From positions 1,369,559-1,433,558 of the forward strand of contig NZ_CP012075.1 of assembly GCF_001262015.1 (NCBI RefSeq): a stretch of DNA of 64,000 nucleotides, written 5' to 3'. The number at the start of each line of letters is the position of its first letter. Within the stretch, counting starts at the first letter, position 1. Below the pieces are notes generated by a model. The model saw nothing but the letters and a program-made list of their open reading frames with translations. It did not search any database and had not been told where the DNA came from. This document shows, one piece after another, positions 54,401 through 62,756 of the stretch. Both the position numbers and the translations under genes were made by a program. Origin of the DNA: Prevotella fusca JCM 17724 (lineage in GTDB: Bacteria > Bacteroidota > Bacteroidia > Bacteroidales > Bacteroidaceae).

Positions 54401-54868
54401 TCCTTCTTCCTTACCGTTCAGGCTGGCAACAAGATTCGGTTGAATCCTACCTTTGACCCGGAGTTTGGTGATTTGAACGTCTTTTCCAAGTCTTACTACA
54501 ACCGCTGGCTCAATCCCGGTGACGAGTATAAGACCGACGTGCCAGTGCTTCCTTCCCAGGAACTCATCGCAGCAGTAGGAAAAGAGAACATTGAACGTGC
54601 CTACAATACCTATAACTATTCGCAGCAGCGGGTAGCTGACGGCAGTTTTGTGCGTATGAAGAATATCTCCTTGGCATACACTGTTCCAGAGAACTTCCTC
54701 AGGAAGATACGTCTTCACTCGATGAATCTGAACTTGAACCTGACAAATCCTTTCCTGATTTACTCTGACAAGAAGCTCAAGGGACAGGATCCGGAGTATT
54801 ACAAGTCGGGTGGTGTGTCACTGCCTACGCCGAAACAGTACACAGTAACGTTGAACGTTGGTTTCTAA
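51491..54868 (+). CDS. SusC/RagA family TonB-linked outer membrane protein
   Basis: The 1125-residue product has a signal peptide, a CarboxypepD_reg-like domain (about 28-95, GTVKNEQGETLIGAYVQV), the EVVVTGYQ TonB box, a plug with GRVPGLSIQN and INIRGGAS, and a large barrel with VLKDASATSVYGARALNG. It forms an importer with the SusD-like protein encoded 11 bp downstream. The cargo of this pair is unknown; nearby genes favour an iron-containing ligand or peptide. Confidence 0.93.
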   Translation: MYRLTRLNKTLTVLLLLFGVLTVSAQTAGTVSGTVKNEQGETLIGAYVQVLETKLKTVTDVDGHFTIKASAGQTIQASYVGMITKSVKVTGNRPVDIILKSDSRQIDEVVVTGYQNIRNRVYTGAATSVKMDDIKLEGIADVSRMLEGRVPGLSIQNISGTFGSAPRINIRGGASIIGNVQPLWVIDGAVYEDLVHLSLDQLASGDAVTLISSAVSGLNPADIQDIQVLKDASATSVYGARALNGVIVITTKAGRRDTPLRVTYSTENTIRMRPRYSSFDLLNSQETMSLYQEMNDKGYFGISNSLYGRRSGIYYQLYKGVSTINPATGDYYLPNTPEARLNFLRQREYANTNWFNHLFTLNPITNHAITLSGGGKNTATYASIGFYHDAGWTIADKVSRLTANVKNTFYINDKLTATLTAQGNIRSQKAPGTMPQRKNSTIGVFERDFDINPFSYALGTSRTLSPYNEDGSLSYYRNNWAPFNIFNEYANNKMNIDVLDFKIQGEATYRLNNSLAIKTLLSTRQAYTSTSHEIHEGSNLIQAFRANENPFVAQQNIYLVHDKDNPQLQPKVGLPNGGIFNKTEASLKSFLARLAFDFDKRINEHDLKAFAFSEVRSAVRTVNPFQGYGIQYDRGNQIYTNPLIFNKLINEGSDYFNLHKRNDRGVTFSFNGTYGYAGKYVFNTVFNVEGSNTSGKGARALWLPTWNVGGKWNIDQEDFLKENKTISRLALRVSYGLTAKMNEEAINANSIYKSGIVNRHSLNDRESKLNILHLENRDLTWEKMYELNVGAELGLFENRISTTFDVYQRNTFDLIDLVRTSGVGGQYYKYANFGDMRTRGVELGVHTKNIVTEAFTWTSSLTVSAMDQKITRLLNTPNAFDMVAGRGRGNIVGYPRGSLFSFNFQGLNNQGLPTFDFGRYPNSQGELSKIAGADFLDAQYAKSYLVYHGPIEPRVIGGLSNTLKYKNWELSFFLTVQAGNKIRLNPTFDPEFGDLNVFSKSYYNRWLNPGDEYKTDVPVLPSQELIAAVGKENIERAYNTYNYSQQRVADGSFVRMKNISLAYTVPENFLRKIRLHSMNLNLNLTNPFLIYSDKKLKGQDPEYYKSGGVSLPTPKQYTVTLNVGF

Positions 54869-54879
54869 CAAGACAGAAT

Positions 54880-56409
54880 ATGAAAACAAAGATATATTTA
54901 TTACTGTTTGCAGCAGCTGCCTTTCTTTTCAGCAGCTGCAACGATTACCTTGACAAGAGTCCTGACTCGGAACTTGACGTTGAGATTGATACAGAGGAGA
55001 AGATTGCCGAGCTCCTTACGGGTGCCTATCCCGAAGCAAGCTATATTCCTTTCCTCGAACCACGCACGGACAACGTGGCAGAGCGTGTGAACGGTATCCA
55101 CTCACGATTGAATGAGGCGATGTACTTCTGGGAGGACTACGACCAGGAAGACCTTGATACCCCGTTGAACTACTGGAATTCCTGCTATAAAGGCATTGCA
55201 CAGGCAAACAAGGCACTTGAACTGCTCAGCCGTTACCCCAAGACCGACCGGGTAAAGGCATTGTATGGTGAGGCTTTCCTGCTCAGAGCCTATCTTCACT
55301 TCATGCTGGTCAATATCTGGGCAGAACCTTATGGTGGTAAGGCAACCGATATGGGTATTCCTTATATCACCAAACCCGAAAAGCACGCTCTGGTCGACTA
55401 TGAGCGTGGTACGGTGAGTGAAGTCTACGACCAGATAGAGAAGGACTTGAGGCTCGGCATCTCCCTTGTTTCCGACAAGTACTATAAGCATCCCAAGTTC
55501 CACTTCAACAAGAAGGCTGCCTATGCCTTTGCTTCCCGTTTCTACTTGATGAAAGGTGATTGGAAGTCGGTTATAGCTTATTCGGATTATGTTCTGGGCG
55601 GTGACCCGAAGCAGCTGCTCCGTCCGTGGCGACAGTATGCCAACGAATTGGAGTTTAATCATAAGAATCTTTTCCGTCGTTACAATGCTGCTGACGAGCC
55701 AGCCAATCTGTTGATGACCACAACCGAGTCTCGTCTGGCACGTACGATACCTACTGAGAAGTATGGTTCAACGTTCGGAACAGTTGACAAGGTGTTTGCA
55801 CAGACGGGCATTGAAGGTGCGCGCGATTATGAAAAGATGAACTTCATTGGTACTTATATCTTCACTTCGTCAGCAGCTCCTGTAACTACTGGGCGTTATC
55901 TGGCTAAGTTTGATGAACTGTCGAACGTTGAGAGTACAGGGTCAAAGCCTCGTGGACTCTACGTGACCAATGTGCTCTTCAGTATTGATGAGGTGCTTTT
56001 GAATCGTATGGAAGCGTATGCCATGCTCAAGGAGTACAACCGTGCCATTGATGACTACCTGCAGTATATGCAAGGCAAGTTCGGTTTTCTCCCCTCAGTA
56101 GAACGCTCTGTGTACACCTCAACGAACAGTGGTAATTACAATATCTACACACCGTTCTACGGTCTGACACTGAAACAGCTGGCAATGGTAAAGCTCTTCC
56201 TTGACTTCCGCCGCAAGGAATTCTATCAGGAGGGTCTGCGCTGGTTCGATATTCGCCGCTTCCATCTGGCTGTGAAACGCTCGTCAAAAAGCTCCTACTA
56301 CTTCCCTCTGGAGAAAGATGATCCCCGTAAGGTTTTGCAGATACCAGCCGAGGCAATCCAGCGTGGTCTTGCCCCCAATCCGAGGGAACGTAATGAGCCT
56401 GTCAGATAA
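54880..56409 (+). CDS. SusD/RagB family surface lipoprotein
   Basis: The 509-residue product has a lipobox LFSSC (Cys about residue 20), then DYLDKSPDSEL and the family's TPR-like helices, with NKALELL and GEAFLLRAYLHF, and the C-terminal motif FDFRRKEFYQEGLRWFDIRRF. It caps the SusC-like barrel encoded immediately upstream and binds the cargo. Confidence 0.93.
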   Translation: MKTKIYLLLFAAAAFLFSSCNDYLDKSPDSELDVEIDTEEKIAELLTGAYPEASYIPFLEPRTDNVAERVNGIHSRLNEAMYFWEDYDQEDLDTPLNYWNSCYKGIAQANKALELLSRYPKTDRVKALYGEAFLLRAYLHFMLVNIWAEPYGGKATDMGIPYITKPEKHALVDYERGTVSEVYDQIEKDLRLGISLVSDKYYKHPKFHFNKKAAYAFASRFYLMKGDWKSVIAYSDYVLGGDPKQLLRPWRQYANELEFNHKNLFRRYNAADEPANLLMTTTESRLARTIPTEKYGSTFGTVDKVFAQTGIEGARDYEKMNFIGTYIFTSSAAPVTTGRYLAKFDELSNVESTGSKPRGLYVTNVLFSIDEVLLNRMEAYAMLKEYNRAIDDYLQYMQGKFGFLPSVERSVYTSTNSGNYNIYTPFYGLTLKQLAMVKLFLDFRRKEFYQEGLRWFDIRRFHLAVKRSSKSSYYFPLEKDDPRKVLQIPAEAIQRGLAPNPRERNEPVR

Positions 56410-56479
56410 CATGAGTGGAAGTAATGTGTAACTGTCAGTAAATCTTTATGTAATGTATGTGTGGCAAACCGTTCATTTC

Positions 56480-56567
56480 AGACAGGAAAACAACTAAGGA
56501 TTAATTGCAATGCAAGTAAGGCTTAGTTGGGCTTCAATTAGGCGTTATTTGCATTGCAATTAGGCCT
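56480..56567 (-). repeat. 22-bp tandem repeat array, family A (copy 6, degenerate end)
   Basis: Four units with boundaries at 56501, 56523, 56545 and 56567, in the gap between the SusD-like gene and the next lipoprotein gene, inside the apparent operon. The terminal unit is degenerate (AGACAGGAAAACAACTAAGG) compared with the canonical end. Confidence 0.75.
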
Positions 56568-56676
56568 TGGTAAGAATTCAATAGGAGAATAGACAGTATC
56601 AAGACAGTCATCCGATACAGAATGAACAGATGCCCATACAGCCCTATGACAGATAATGAAAAGTAATCAAACGAAT

Positions 56677-57636
56677 ATGAAGAAGATATTTTTAGCCCTC
56701 CTCACAGTTCTCTTTCTTGTGGGATGTGGCGACGAAAAACTGAGCGACAGAAGTGTGGTCGATGATGGTAAGAAGCAGATAGAGAGTACAGAACTCGACA
56801 AGTGGATTCTCGATAACATCACAAAGCCTTACGGCATTGAGGTTGTTTACCGTTGGGAAAAGAATGCCGGGGCTACAGGTACATTCATATATCCGCCGAA
56901 GATAGAGAAAGTTCGTGCCGTACTTGAAGCCGTGAAGGAACTCGGACTGGAAACCTACCAGCTTAGAGAGGTGGCAGGTGAGGGATTCCTGCGTGGGCGT
57001 GTACCTGTGAAGCTCTATCTCTATGGTGGCGGCAACCCTGATGAGAACGGTGTTGAACGTCTTTATAATCACCGCCTGACAGCGGCAGAGATGTGTCTTT
57101 ACCATGTCAACGACTTCGACCCGAAGGATTCTGACAAGGTCTATGTCCTCATGCGAAGCGTACATCATCAGCTGGCAAAGCGTCTTATGCAGCTGATTCC
57201 TTACGACCGTGACAAGTTTCTCAGTATCAGTGCCAACCGTTATACAGGTTCTACTGAACAGATTGCAGCCCCGTTGAGTTATGCCCGCACGGGAAAGGAG
57301 AAGTTCGGACTTGACGGATATGCCAACAAACGCGGCTTCTATACGATGCTGTCATTCCTTTCAGCTGAAGATGATTTTGCTGAAATCATCAGTGCAACAC
57401 TTACTTCTAAGCCCAAGGAACTGGCGGATGCTGCCGTTAACGCGCAGACACCCGATACGGACATCGACCCCGAGGTGTCACAGCGTTACGCCAAGGAAGC
57501 TGAACAGGCATACAAGGAATTTATGGCGAAACAGGCTTTTGTCAATGAATATGTACAGAAGTCCTGGCAGATTAATCTCAGGCAGATGCAGGTCATCAGC
57601 GTTCGCAGACTATACTCTTACGTAAAACAGCATTAA
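56677..57636 (+). CDS. Metallohydrolase-family lipoprotein with lost active site
   Basis: The 319-residue product has a lipobox VGCG (Cys about residue 17) and the layout of the SusC/D-associated zinc metallohydrolase lipoproteins (peptidase_Mx-like): IESTELDKWILDNITKPYGIEVVYRWE at the start, VKLYLYGGG, and the site region. Where relatives have HExxH, this protein reads H164-Q-L-A-K168, so Glu and the second His are replaced and zinc chemistry is unlikely. An ATG at 56656 gives 7 more residues. Confidence 0.8.
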   Translation: MKKIFLALLTVLFLVGCGDEKLSDRSVVDDGKKQIESTELDKWILDNITKPYGIEVVYRWEKNAGATGTFIYPPKIEKVRAVLEAVKELGLETYQLREVAGEGFLRGRVPVKLYLYGGGNPDENGVERLYNHRLTAAEMCLYHVNDFDPKDSDKVYVLMRSVHHQLAKRLMQLIPYDRDKFLSISANRYTGSTEQIAAPLSYARTGKEKFGLDGYANKRGFYTMLSFLSAEDDFAEIISATLTSKPKELADAAVNAQTPDTDIDPEVSQRYAKEAEQAYKEFMAKQAFVNEYVQKSWQINLRQMQVISVRRLYSYVKQH

Positions 57637-57639
57637 AAA

Positions 57640-58674
57640 ATGAATTATAAAAAGCTATTCCGATACTGCTTCTTGCTGCCTTTGTTGTTTCTGGCAGCCT
57701 GCTCGTCCAATGATGACGCCTTTGACAAGTCACCGTCACAGCGCAGCAGCGAAAGCATTGCATCCCTGAAAGATGAACTTGTGAACGCACCGCACGGCTG
57801 GAGGGTAATCTATTTCCCCAAGACTGACTCGCTGCTGTTCTCTAACCCTTCCGAACTGATACCGCACAATGGTTTCAGAGGACGTTACGGATATGGTGGT
57901 GACTGCTTTACGATGAAGTTCAATGCTGACAACACCGTAGAGATGCGTGCTGACTTCACGGCTAAGTCAGTGTCGGCAGCACAGAAAAGCGAGTATCTCG
58001 TAAGCCGTAACAGCTATACACAGCTGAGTTTTATCACCTACAATTACCTGCACCAGTTGGTCAATGACCGTTTTGCAGGTGCGTCAGACTTTCTTTATGT
58101 GGGCAAGAATGAAGATGGAGAACTGGTGTTCCGCACCGCTTCCTATCTGCAACCAGCCCGTGAATATATCGTCTTTTCAAAGTTGAAGAACGAAGACGAT
58201 ATGCTTCAAACGGCACAGAAGGCATACGAGAACCGTACCTTCTTCGAGCAGATGGTCAATCCGCAGCTGCTTATTCACCGTGGAGGACGTACCTATTTCC
58301 GTAGCGACCTCTACATCAAACGTAAGGTGGAGACCAACCAGGCGTTGCTGAAGGAAATCGAAGAAAAGAAATATTATCTCTTCCTCTTTACCCAGAAGAA
58401 GAACCCGATACCTGACTATCCTGCCAAGGAGATAACCGGTCTGGGCTCTGGGTACTCCGGTACTGAGCAGGGTATCACCTTCCGTGCGGGATTGCGCTAT
58501 GACAGTAAGACGATGTTCTTTGACTTTGAGCGTGTCGGCGATCGCTTTGTGGCAGAACTCGTTTCAGTCTATGACCCTCTTCTGCGTCGTAGCCGCCTTG
58601 TCAGCAAACATCTTCATCCCGAAGGAGAGTTCACGGGTATCCGTGCAGAGATTTATGATGCGCCTGTGGAATGA
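57640..58674 (+). CDS. DUF4302 lipoprotein
   Basis: The 344-residue product has a lipoprotein signal with ACSS and the family start SNDDAFDKSPSQRS, followed by NAPHGWRVIYFP and GRYGYGGDCFTMKFNADNTV, typical of DUF4302 proteins that accompany SusC/D-type loci. Function is unknown; surface display is likely. It starts 3 bp after the previous gene. Confidence 0.75.
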   Translation: MNYKKLFRYCFLLPLLFLAACSSNDDAFDKSPSQRSSESIASLKDELVNAPHGWRVIYFPKTDSLLFSNPSELIPHNGFRGRYGYGGDCFTMKFNADNTVEMRADFTAKSVSAAQKSEYLVSRNSYTQLSFITYNYLHQLVNDRFAGASDFLYVGKNEDGELVFRTASYLQPAREYIVFSKLKNEDDMLQTAQKAYENRTFFEQMVNPQLLIHRGGRTYFRSDLYIKRKVETNQALLKEIEEKKYYLFLFTQKKNPIPDYPAKEITGLGSGYSGTEQGITFRAGLRYDSKTMFFDFERVGDRFVAELVSVYDPLLRRSRLVSKHLHPEGEFTGIRAEIYDAPVE

Positions 58675-58715
58675 TGCTGCAGGAGACATAACGAACCATT
58701 AAGAAAGTAAAAGCA

Positions 58716-59342
58716 ATGAAAATGATACGAAGTAAATATGCTGTTCTCTTCCTCGCACTGCTTGCCGTGGGCTGTTCACGCAGCAGTGAGGATTATGCCG
58801 AGGAGGACTATAATAAGCTCTTCCCATTCGGTGGAATAGAGAAGCCGAAGGTGTCGTATGAAGACCAGGTGGTACAGTTGGGCGACCCTTATGCCTCTGT
58901 TTCCGATTTTGTCTATCCCGGTGTAGAGATTACTGAGAACGTGAGAACCTACAAGGTAACACTCACCTGCTCGTTCAAGGAACAGGGTTTTGCGGATGAG
59001 GATGAGGGGGAGGACAAGGTGGATTCACGTTATTTTATCCGTTATGTTGACGCAGACAAGAAGCTGCATACGATAGCAACGGACAAGCGTGCACAGGGAA
59101 CTGACTTCCTGTTGACGAAGAACAAGGAACATACTGTTACCTTCACTGCCAAGTCGGGCTTCCCGATGTATCTCTGGGTGAACGGTGTTGGACCGCAGAA
59201 CTCTTCTGTTCACGCAACAATTTCGGCTGTTTCGGAAGACGGATTTACCATCGTAAAGCCTTTGGCAGTACACGAATATCAGAACCAAGAGGGTATTGAC
59301 AAAATCAAGGCACCCTTCTGTGCTTATATCATCCTCCCATAA
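58716..59342 (+). CDS. Hypothetical lipoprotein in the SusC/D locus
   Basis: The 208-residue product has the lipobox VGCS (Cys about 20) and a beta-rich domain with acidic EDEGEDKVDSRY. I do not recognise a family. It lies 41 bp after the DUF4302 gene and 11 bp before the DUF4856 gene, so it is part of the same operon and probably surface exposed. Confidence 0.75.
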   Translation: MKMIRSKYAVLFLALLAVGCSRSSEDYAEEDYNKLFPFGGIEKPKVSYEDQVVQLGDPYASVSDFVYPGVEITENVRTYKVTLTCSFKEQGFADEDEGEDKVDSRYFIRYVDADKKLHTIATDKRAQGTDFLLTKNKEHTVTFTAKSGFPMYLWVNGVGPQNSSVHATISAVSEDGFTIVKPLAVHEYQNQEGIDKIKAPFCAYIILP

Positions 59343-59353
59343 TATGCAAAAGA

Positions 59354-60547
59354 ATGAAACAGAAAACATTTATTTATAGTCTTCTGCTCCTGCTTGTCTC
59401 AGTGCTGTCTTCATGTAGCCAGTGGGAGGGAGAGACCGTAGAGTCAGCTTATCAGGAACCACAGATACCTGACCCTACCTATCAATTCAAGCGTAACGGT
59501 GCCAGCAGTGTGGACTATCTCGAATGTAGTCTGCTGCGTGATCCACTCGATTATATCTACAGCAGCTATCTCAGAACTGCGAACATTATGTATGAAGGCA
59601 CGATGACACGTGTCAAAGGATACTATAACAATGGTGAATTCGGCTTGAAACCACAGGAGGAACTGGCAGCTTCATCGCTTCATAAGGCTGATAGAGAGCG
59701 CATTCTGAAAGATGTGGAAGACATCTTTGTAACGACAGGTAAACTCAGCGGACTGGGTCAGCCCAGCCCCGGTACTTATCGTAACCACAAGGCAAAGATG
59801 GGTGAAGGCGGTTATGTAGGTGTTCATATCGGTGATGTGAACATTGCCTTTGCCAACGAGAAAGGCTTGGTGGTGGCTGAACTGTTCAATGGTATTGTAT
59901 GGGGAGGTATCTATCTGGACAAGATTCTCAATGTACATCTCAACGACAGTCTGTATAATGATGCCCGCCTGCGCAGCGAGCACGAGCGTACAGCCCTGCT
60001 GCCGGGACGCAACTACACCGAGCTGGAACATCACTGGGACCTTGCCTACGGCTATTATCAGTATTGGTTGCCTTATGTGCAGGTTGGCGGATTACCCGTA
60101 TTGCGTGAGAGTCGCATCAAGCTCTACAATGCCTTTGCACGAGGAAGACTGGCTTTGACCGAGTATCGCTACGAGGAAGTGCTGCAGCAGTTGCAGCTGA
60201 TTAGGGCTGAACTGTCGAAGGTCGCAGCTGTAAGAGCAATGAACCTGCTGGTGAATGATATTACTGTGGGAAATCTGGATGAGGACATTAACAATGCACT
60301 TGTTTTCCTGTCACAGGGCTGTGGAGCACTCTATGGCTTGCAGTTTACCTTGCAGGAATCTGGTAAACCGCATCTTACCTATGAGCAGGTGAAGTCGTAT
60401 ATCAATGAACTCACTTCCGGTAACGGCTTTTGGGATAAGGAGCGTCTCTTAGGTGATGAGGCTACGGTAGGTTCGCTCAAGCATGTTGCTTCACAGGTGG
60501 GCAAGGTGTATGGCTTGACGCTTAATGATATAAAACGTTCGTATTAA
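59354..60547 (+). CDS. DUF4856 lipoprotein, imelysin-like
   Basis: The 397-residue product has a lipoprotein signal with SSCS and an all-helical domain with YTELEHHWDLAYGYYQYW, the DUF4856 signature related to imelysin (iron-regulated, GxHxxE-type) proteins. NALVFLSQGCGALYGLQF lies near the end. Imelysin relatives are iron-regulated surface or periplasmic proteins, which is the strongest clue that the locus serves iron or heme uptake. Confidence 0.8.
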   Translation: MKQKTFIYSLLLLLVSVLSSCSQWEGETVESAYQEPQIPDPTYQFKRNGASSVDYLECSLLRDPLDYIYSSYLRTANIMYEGTMTRVKGYYNNGEFGLKPQEELAASSLHKADRERILKDVEDIFVTTGKLSGLGQPSPGTYRNHKAKMGEGGYVGVHIGDVNIAFANEKGLVVAELFNGIVWGGIYLDKILNVHLNDSLYNDARLRSEHERTALLPGRNYTELEHHWDLAYGYYQYWLPYVQVGGLPVLRESRIKLYNAFARGRLALTEYRYEEVLQQLQLIRAELSKVAAVRAMNLLVNDITVGNLDEDINNALVFLSQGCGALYGLQFTLQESGKPHLTYEQVKSYINELTSGNGFWDKERLLGDEATVGSLKHVASQVGKVYGLTLNDIKRSY

Positions 60548-60564
60548 ATTTAAAGCATACAAAT

Positions 60565-61731
60565 ATGACAAATAGAATCTATTTCATAATATCCTTGTTG
60601 TTGCTTCCTCTCATGGGTAAGGCGCAACTGAACACGGAGCTGTTGCTCAACGGAGGCTTTGAGCAGTATGCCCAGCCTACACCACCTCCTCCATCTGGTG
60701 ATGACGAGGAAGGGGGCGAAGGAGAGGAGGAAGAAGAGGAAAGTTTCAATCCTTATCAGAAACCGCTCTTCTGGTATATCAGTGACCAGCTGGGTTACTC
60801 AAGAACCAAAGATGCTCATGGCGGAGAGTTTGCTGTGAAGGTTTATCCTAACGGTCATTCGTTCTATTCACGTGACAAGGATTTCAACATCAACTGTATC
60901 AGTATCAAGGCTGAAGGCGAATACAAGCTGTCTTATTGGTACAAAGGTAAGGCGAAGAAACCAAACGTTGTCGCTATTGTAGACTGGTACAAGGGTAACA
61001 AGATCGTGAGGAAAGACCGGCTTGACAATGAGAAAGTTGCAGGCTTCACGGATAATTGGCAGCAGAAAACAATTACTCTTACAGCTCCTGCAGGTGTTGA
61101 TAAGGCGGGAATAGGCTTTGAGATAGAGTACGATCCTTCTGCCAATGATGGTGGTTACATCCTCTTCGATGACATCTCCTTTATGCAGACAAAGGAAGCT
61201 GAGAAAGAACCGACACTCACCGCACCGGCAGCTGTCAGGGCACAGGTGCAACAGCGTGAGGTAGAACTCTCATGGAATGCAGTCGCTGAAACAGGTGTAA
61301 GCTATGAGATACGCTGTAACGACCAAGTGGTTGGACGGACGGAAGCAACTTCCTACGTTGTTGAGAAACTGCTGCCTAACATGTCCTATCGTTTCACCGT
61401 GACAACCATCAAGGGTGAGGAAACCTCGAAACCTTCCAAGCCTGTCAGCGAGCAGACGCTGCAAATGACGGAGAATGAAGACTTTGAGGGTAGAATACCT
61501 TATTTATATACCATACGTGAGGAGGGCTCCTGTCCACGGACACTGCGCTTGTACTATAACGATCTGGCTGATCCTGCTGCCCGCATCACTTATAAGATTG
61601 ACGGGGTGAGTGTAATGCCAGAGGGAAGTGTCCTGACTTTCCCAAGTAAGGGACGACATATCTTGCAGATAGAAATCGAGGAAACATCCGAGCGTAAGTG
61701 GGAAATAGAATATAAACTGAATGTTGACTAA
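60565..61731 (+). CDS. Secreted protein with carbohydrate-binding-like and fibronectin III domains
   Basis: The 388-residue product has a signal peptide (GKAQ), the motif ELLLNGGFEQY of galactose-binding-like jelly rolls, a Pro- and Glu-rich linker (residues 33-60), a beta domain ending YILFDDISF (about 70-210), and a fibronectin type III domain (about 220-300, with VELSWNAVAETGVSYEIRC and SYRFTVTTIKG). It is an adhesin or ligand-binding surface protein. It lies 17 bp after the DUF4856 gene. Confidence 0.75.
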   Translation: MTNRIYFIISLLLLPLMGKAQLNTELLLNGGFEQYAQPTPPPPSGDDEEGGEGEEEEEESFNPYQKPLFWYISDQLGYSRTKDAHGGEFAVKVYPNGHSFYSRDKDFNINCISIKAEGEYKLSYWYKGKAKKPNVVAIVDWYKGNKIVRKDRLDNEKVAGFTDNWQQKTITLTAPAGVDKAGIGFEIEYDPSANDGGYILFDDISFMQTKEAEKEPTLTAPAAVRAQVQQREVELSWNAVAETGVSYEIRCNDQVVGRTEATSYVVEKLLPNMSYRFTVTTIKGEETSKPSKPVSEQTLQMTENEDFEGRIPYLYTIREEGSCPRTLRLYYNDLADPAARITYKIDGVSVMPEGSVLTFPSKGRHILQIEIEETSERKWEIEYKLNVD

Positions 61732-61733
61732 CG

Positions 61734-62645
61734 ATGAAAAGAATACTTTTTTATTTATTGCTTCTGTGCAGTAGTGTCAGCTTTGTGGCTTGCAGCGAAG
61801 ACGCATCCGAAGACAGGGATATTCAAGTGGGGGCTGATGACTTGAAGGAAGTTACGCTGAACAAACTTACCACCCGCACGATTATTCTGCAAGGTGGTAA
61901 TGGCAAGTATATTGCCAATGTGGCTGACTCAAAGGTTGCTGGCGTTTCCATCAGCAAGGACACGTTGCGTATCAACGGAATACTTGAAGGAAACACTTAT
62001 GCCACCATTATCTCCGGCGACTACAGAAAGGTTGTGAACATCAATGTGGTGGTGCCGGAACTCAGTATCAGCCAGTCGGAAATCAGACTTTATCCCCGTG
62101 ATGAAAGTAAGTTTATCAGTCTGAACGGAGGTGGTGATGTTGTCGACCTGAAGATAGAAGACCCCGACAAGGTTATAGATGCGAAGTGGAATGCCAAGAC
62201 GAATATCCTGGAAGTGCAGGCTTACTATGAAGGGGAGGCGAAGATAAGGATTGTCTCGCAGGACAAGCGGGAGAAGGTTCTCAAAGTCGTTGTGCGATGT
62301 GACGGAAAGGCTGAGCGTGTAGGCGTTTACGGCACCACTTCTCACAGTCTTTATGAGCAGATGAACACGGTAATGGCGGTGCGCCGTCCCGGTGTAGGTG
62401 TGTGGCTCTGTAACGGTGCACGTCCTTACACATCCCGCAGAGTACTGAAGATTACGCCTGCTGTGGTCAATCCTGTTGTCGGTACACAGGTGGATGTCTC
62501 GCTCTCAATGCTTTATCCTAACGAGTTTGCTTCTACAAAGATAAAGGAAGGAAAGTTCAAGCTGTATGTGGAAGAAGTTAGAGAGAAAGATGTTGTGCTT
62601 CGAGGCAAGGGATTTAAGTTCGTCATCCCATACGAGAAGAAATAA
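61734..62645 (+). CDS. Lipoprotein with bacterial Ig-like repeats
   Basis: The 303-residue product has a lipobox VACS (Cys about 20) and two to three repeats of about 75 residues with GNTYATIISGDYRKVVNINV and a similar EGEAKIRIVSQDKREKVLKV, resembling BIG2-type or pilus-like Ig folds. It starts 2 bp after the previous stop. No enzyme motif is seen. Confidence 0.75.
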   Translation: MKRILFYLLLLCSSVSFVACSEDASEDRDIQVGADDLKEVTLNKLTTRTIILQGGNGKYIANVADSKVAGVSISKDTLRINGILEGNTYATIISGDYRKVVNINVVVPELSISQSEIRLYPRDESKFISLNGGGDVVDLKIEDPDKVIDAKWNAKTNILEVQAYYEGEAKIRIVSQDKREKVLKVVVRCDGKAERVGVYGTTSHSLYEQMNTVMAVRRPGVGVWLCNGARPYTSRRVLKITPAVVNPVVGTQVDVSLSMLYPNEFASTKIKEGKFKLYVEEVREKDVVLRGKGFKFVIPYEKK

Positions 62646-62673
62646 GCCGACATTGCTTGTTGGCACTTTTGTT

Positions 62674-62705
62674 TGACCAGTCAGTCCCGACGGTCTGGCT
62701 GGTCA
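62674..62705 (+). terminator. Possible terminator at the end of the surface-protein operon
   Basis: TGACCAGTCAG and CTGGCTGGTCA pair with one mismatch around TCCCGACGGT, followed by a short T-rich run. It falls between the Ig-like lipoprotein and the leucine-rich-repeat gene. Confidence 0.6.
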
Positions 62706-62756
62706 GGTTTCAAGTAATAGTAATTTATTAATCAATCATTTTTAAAGAAAACAACT

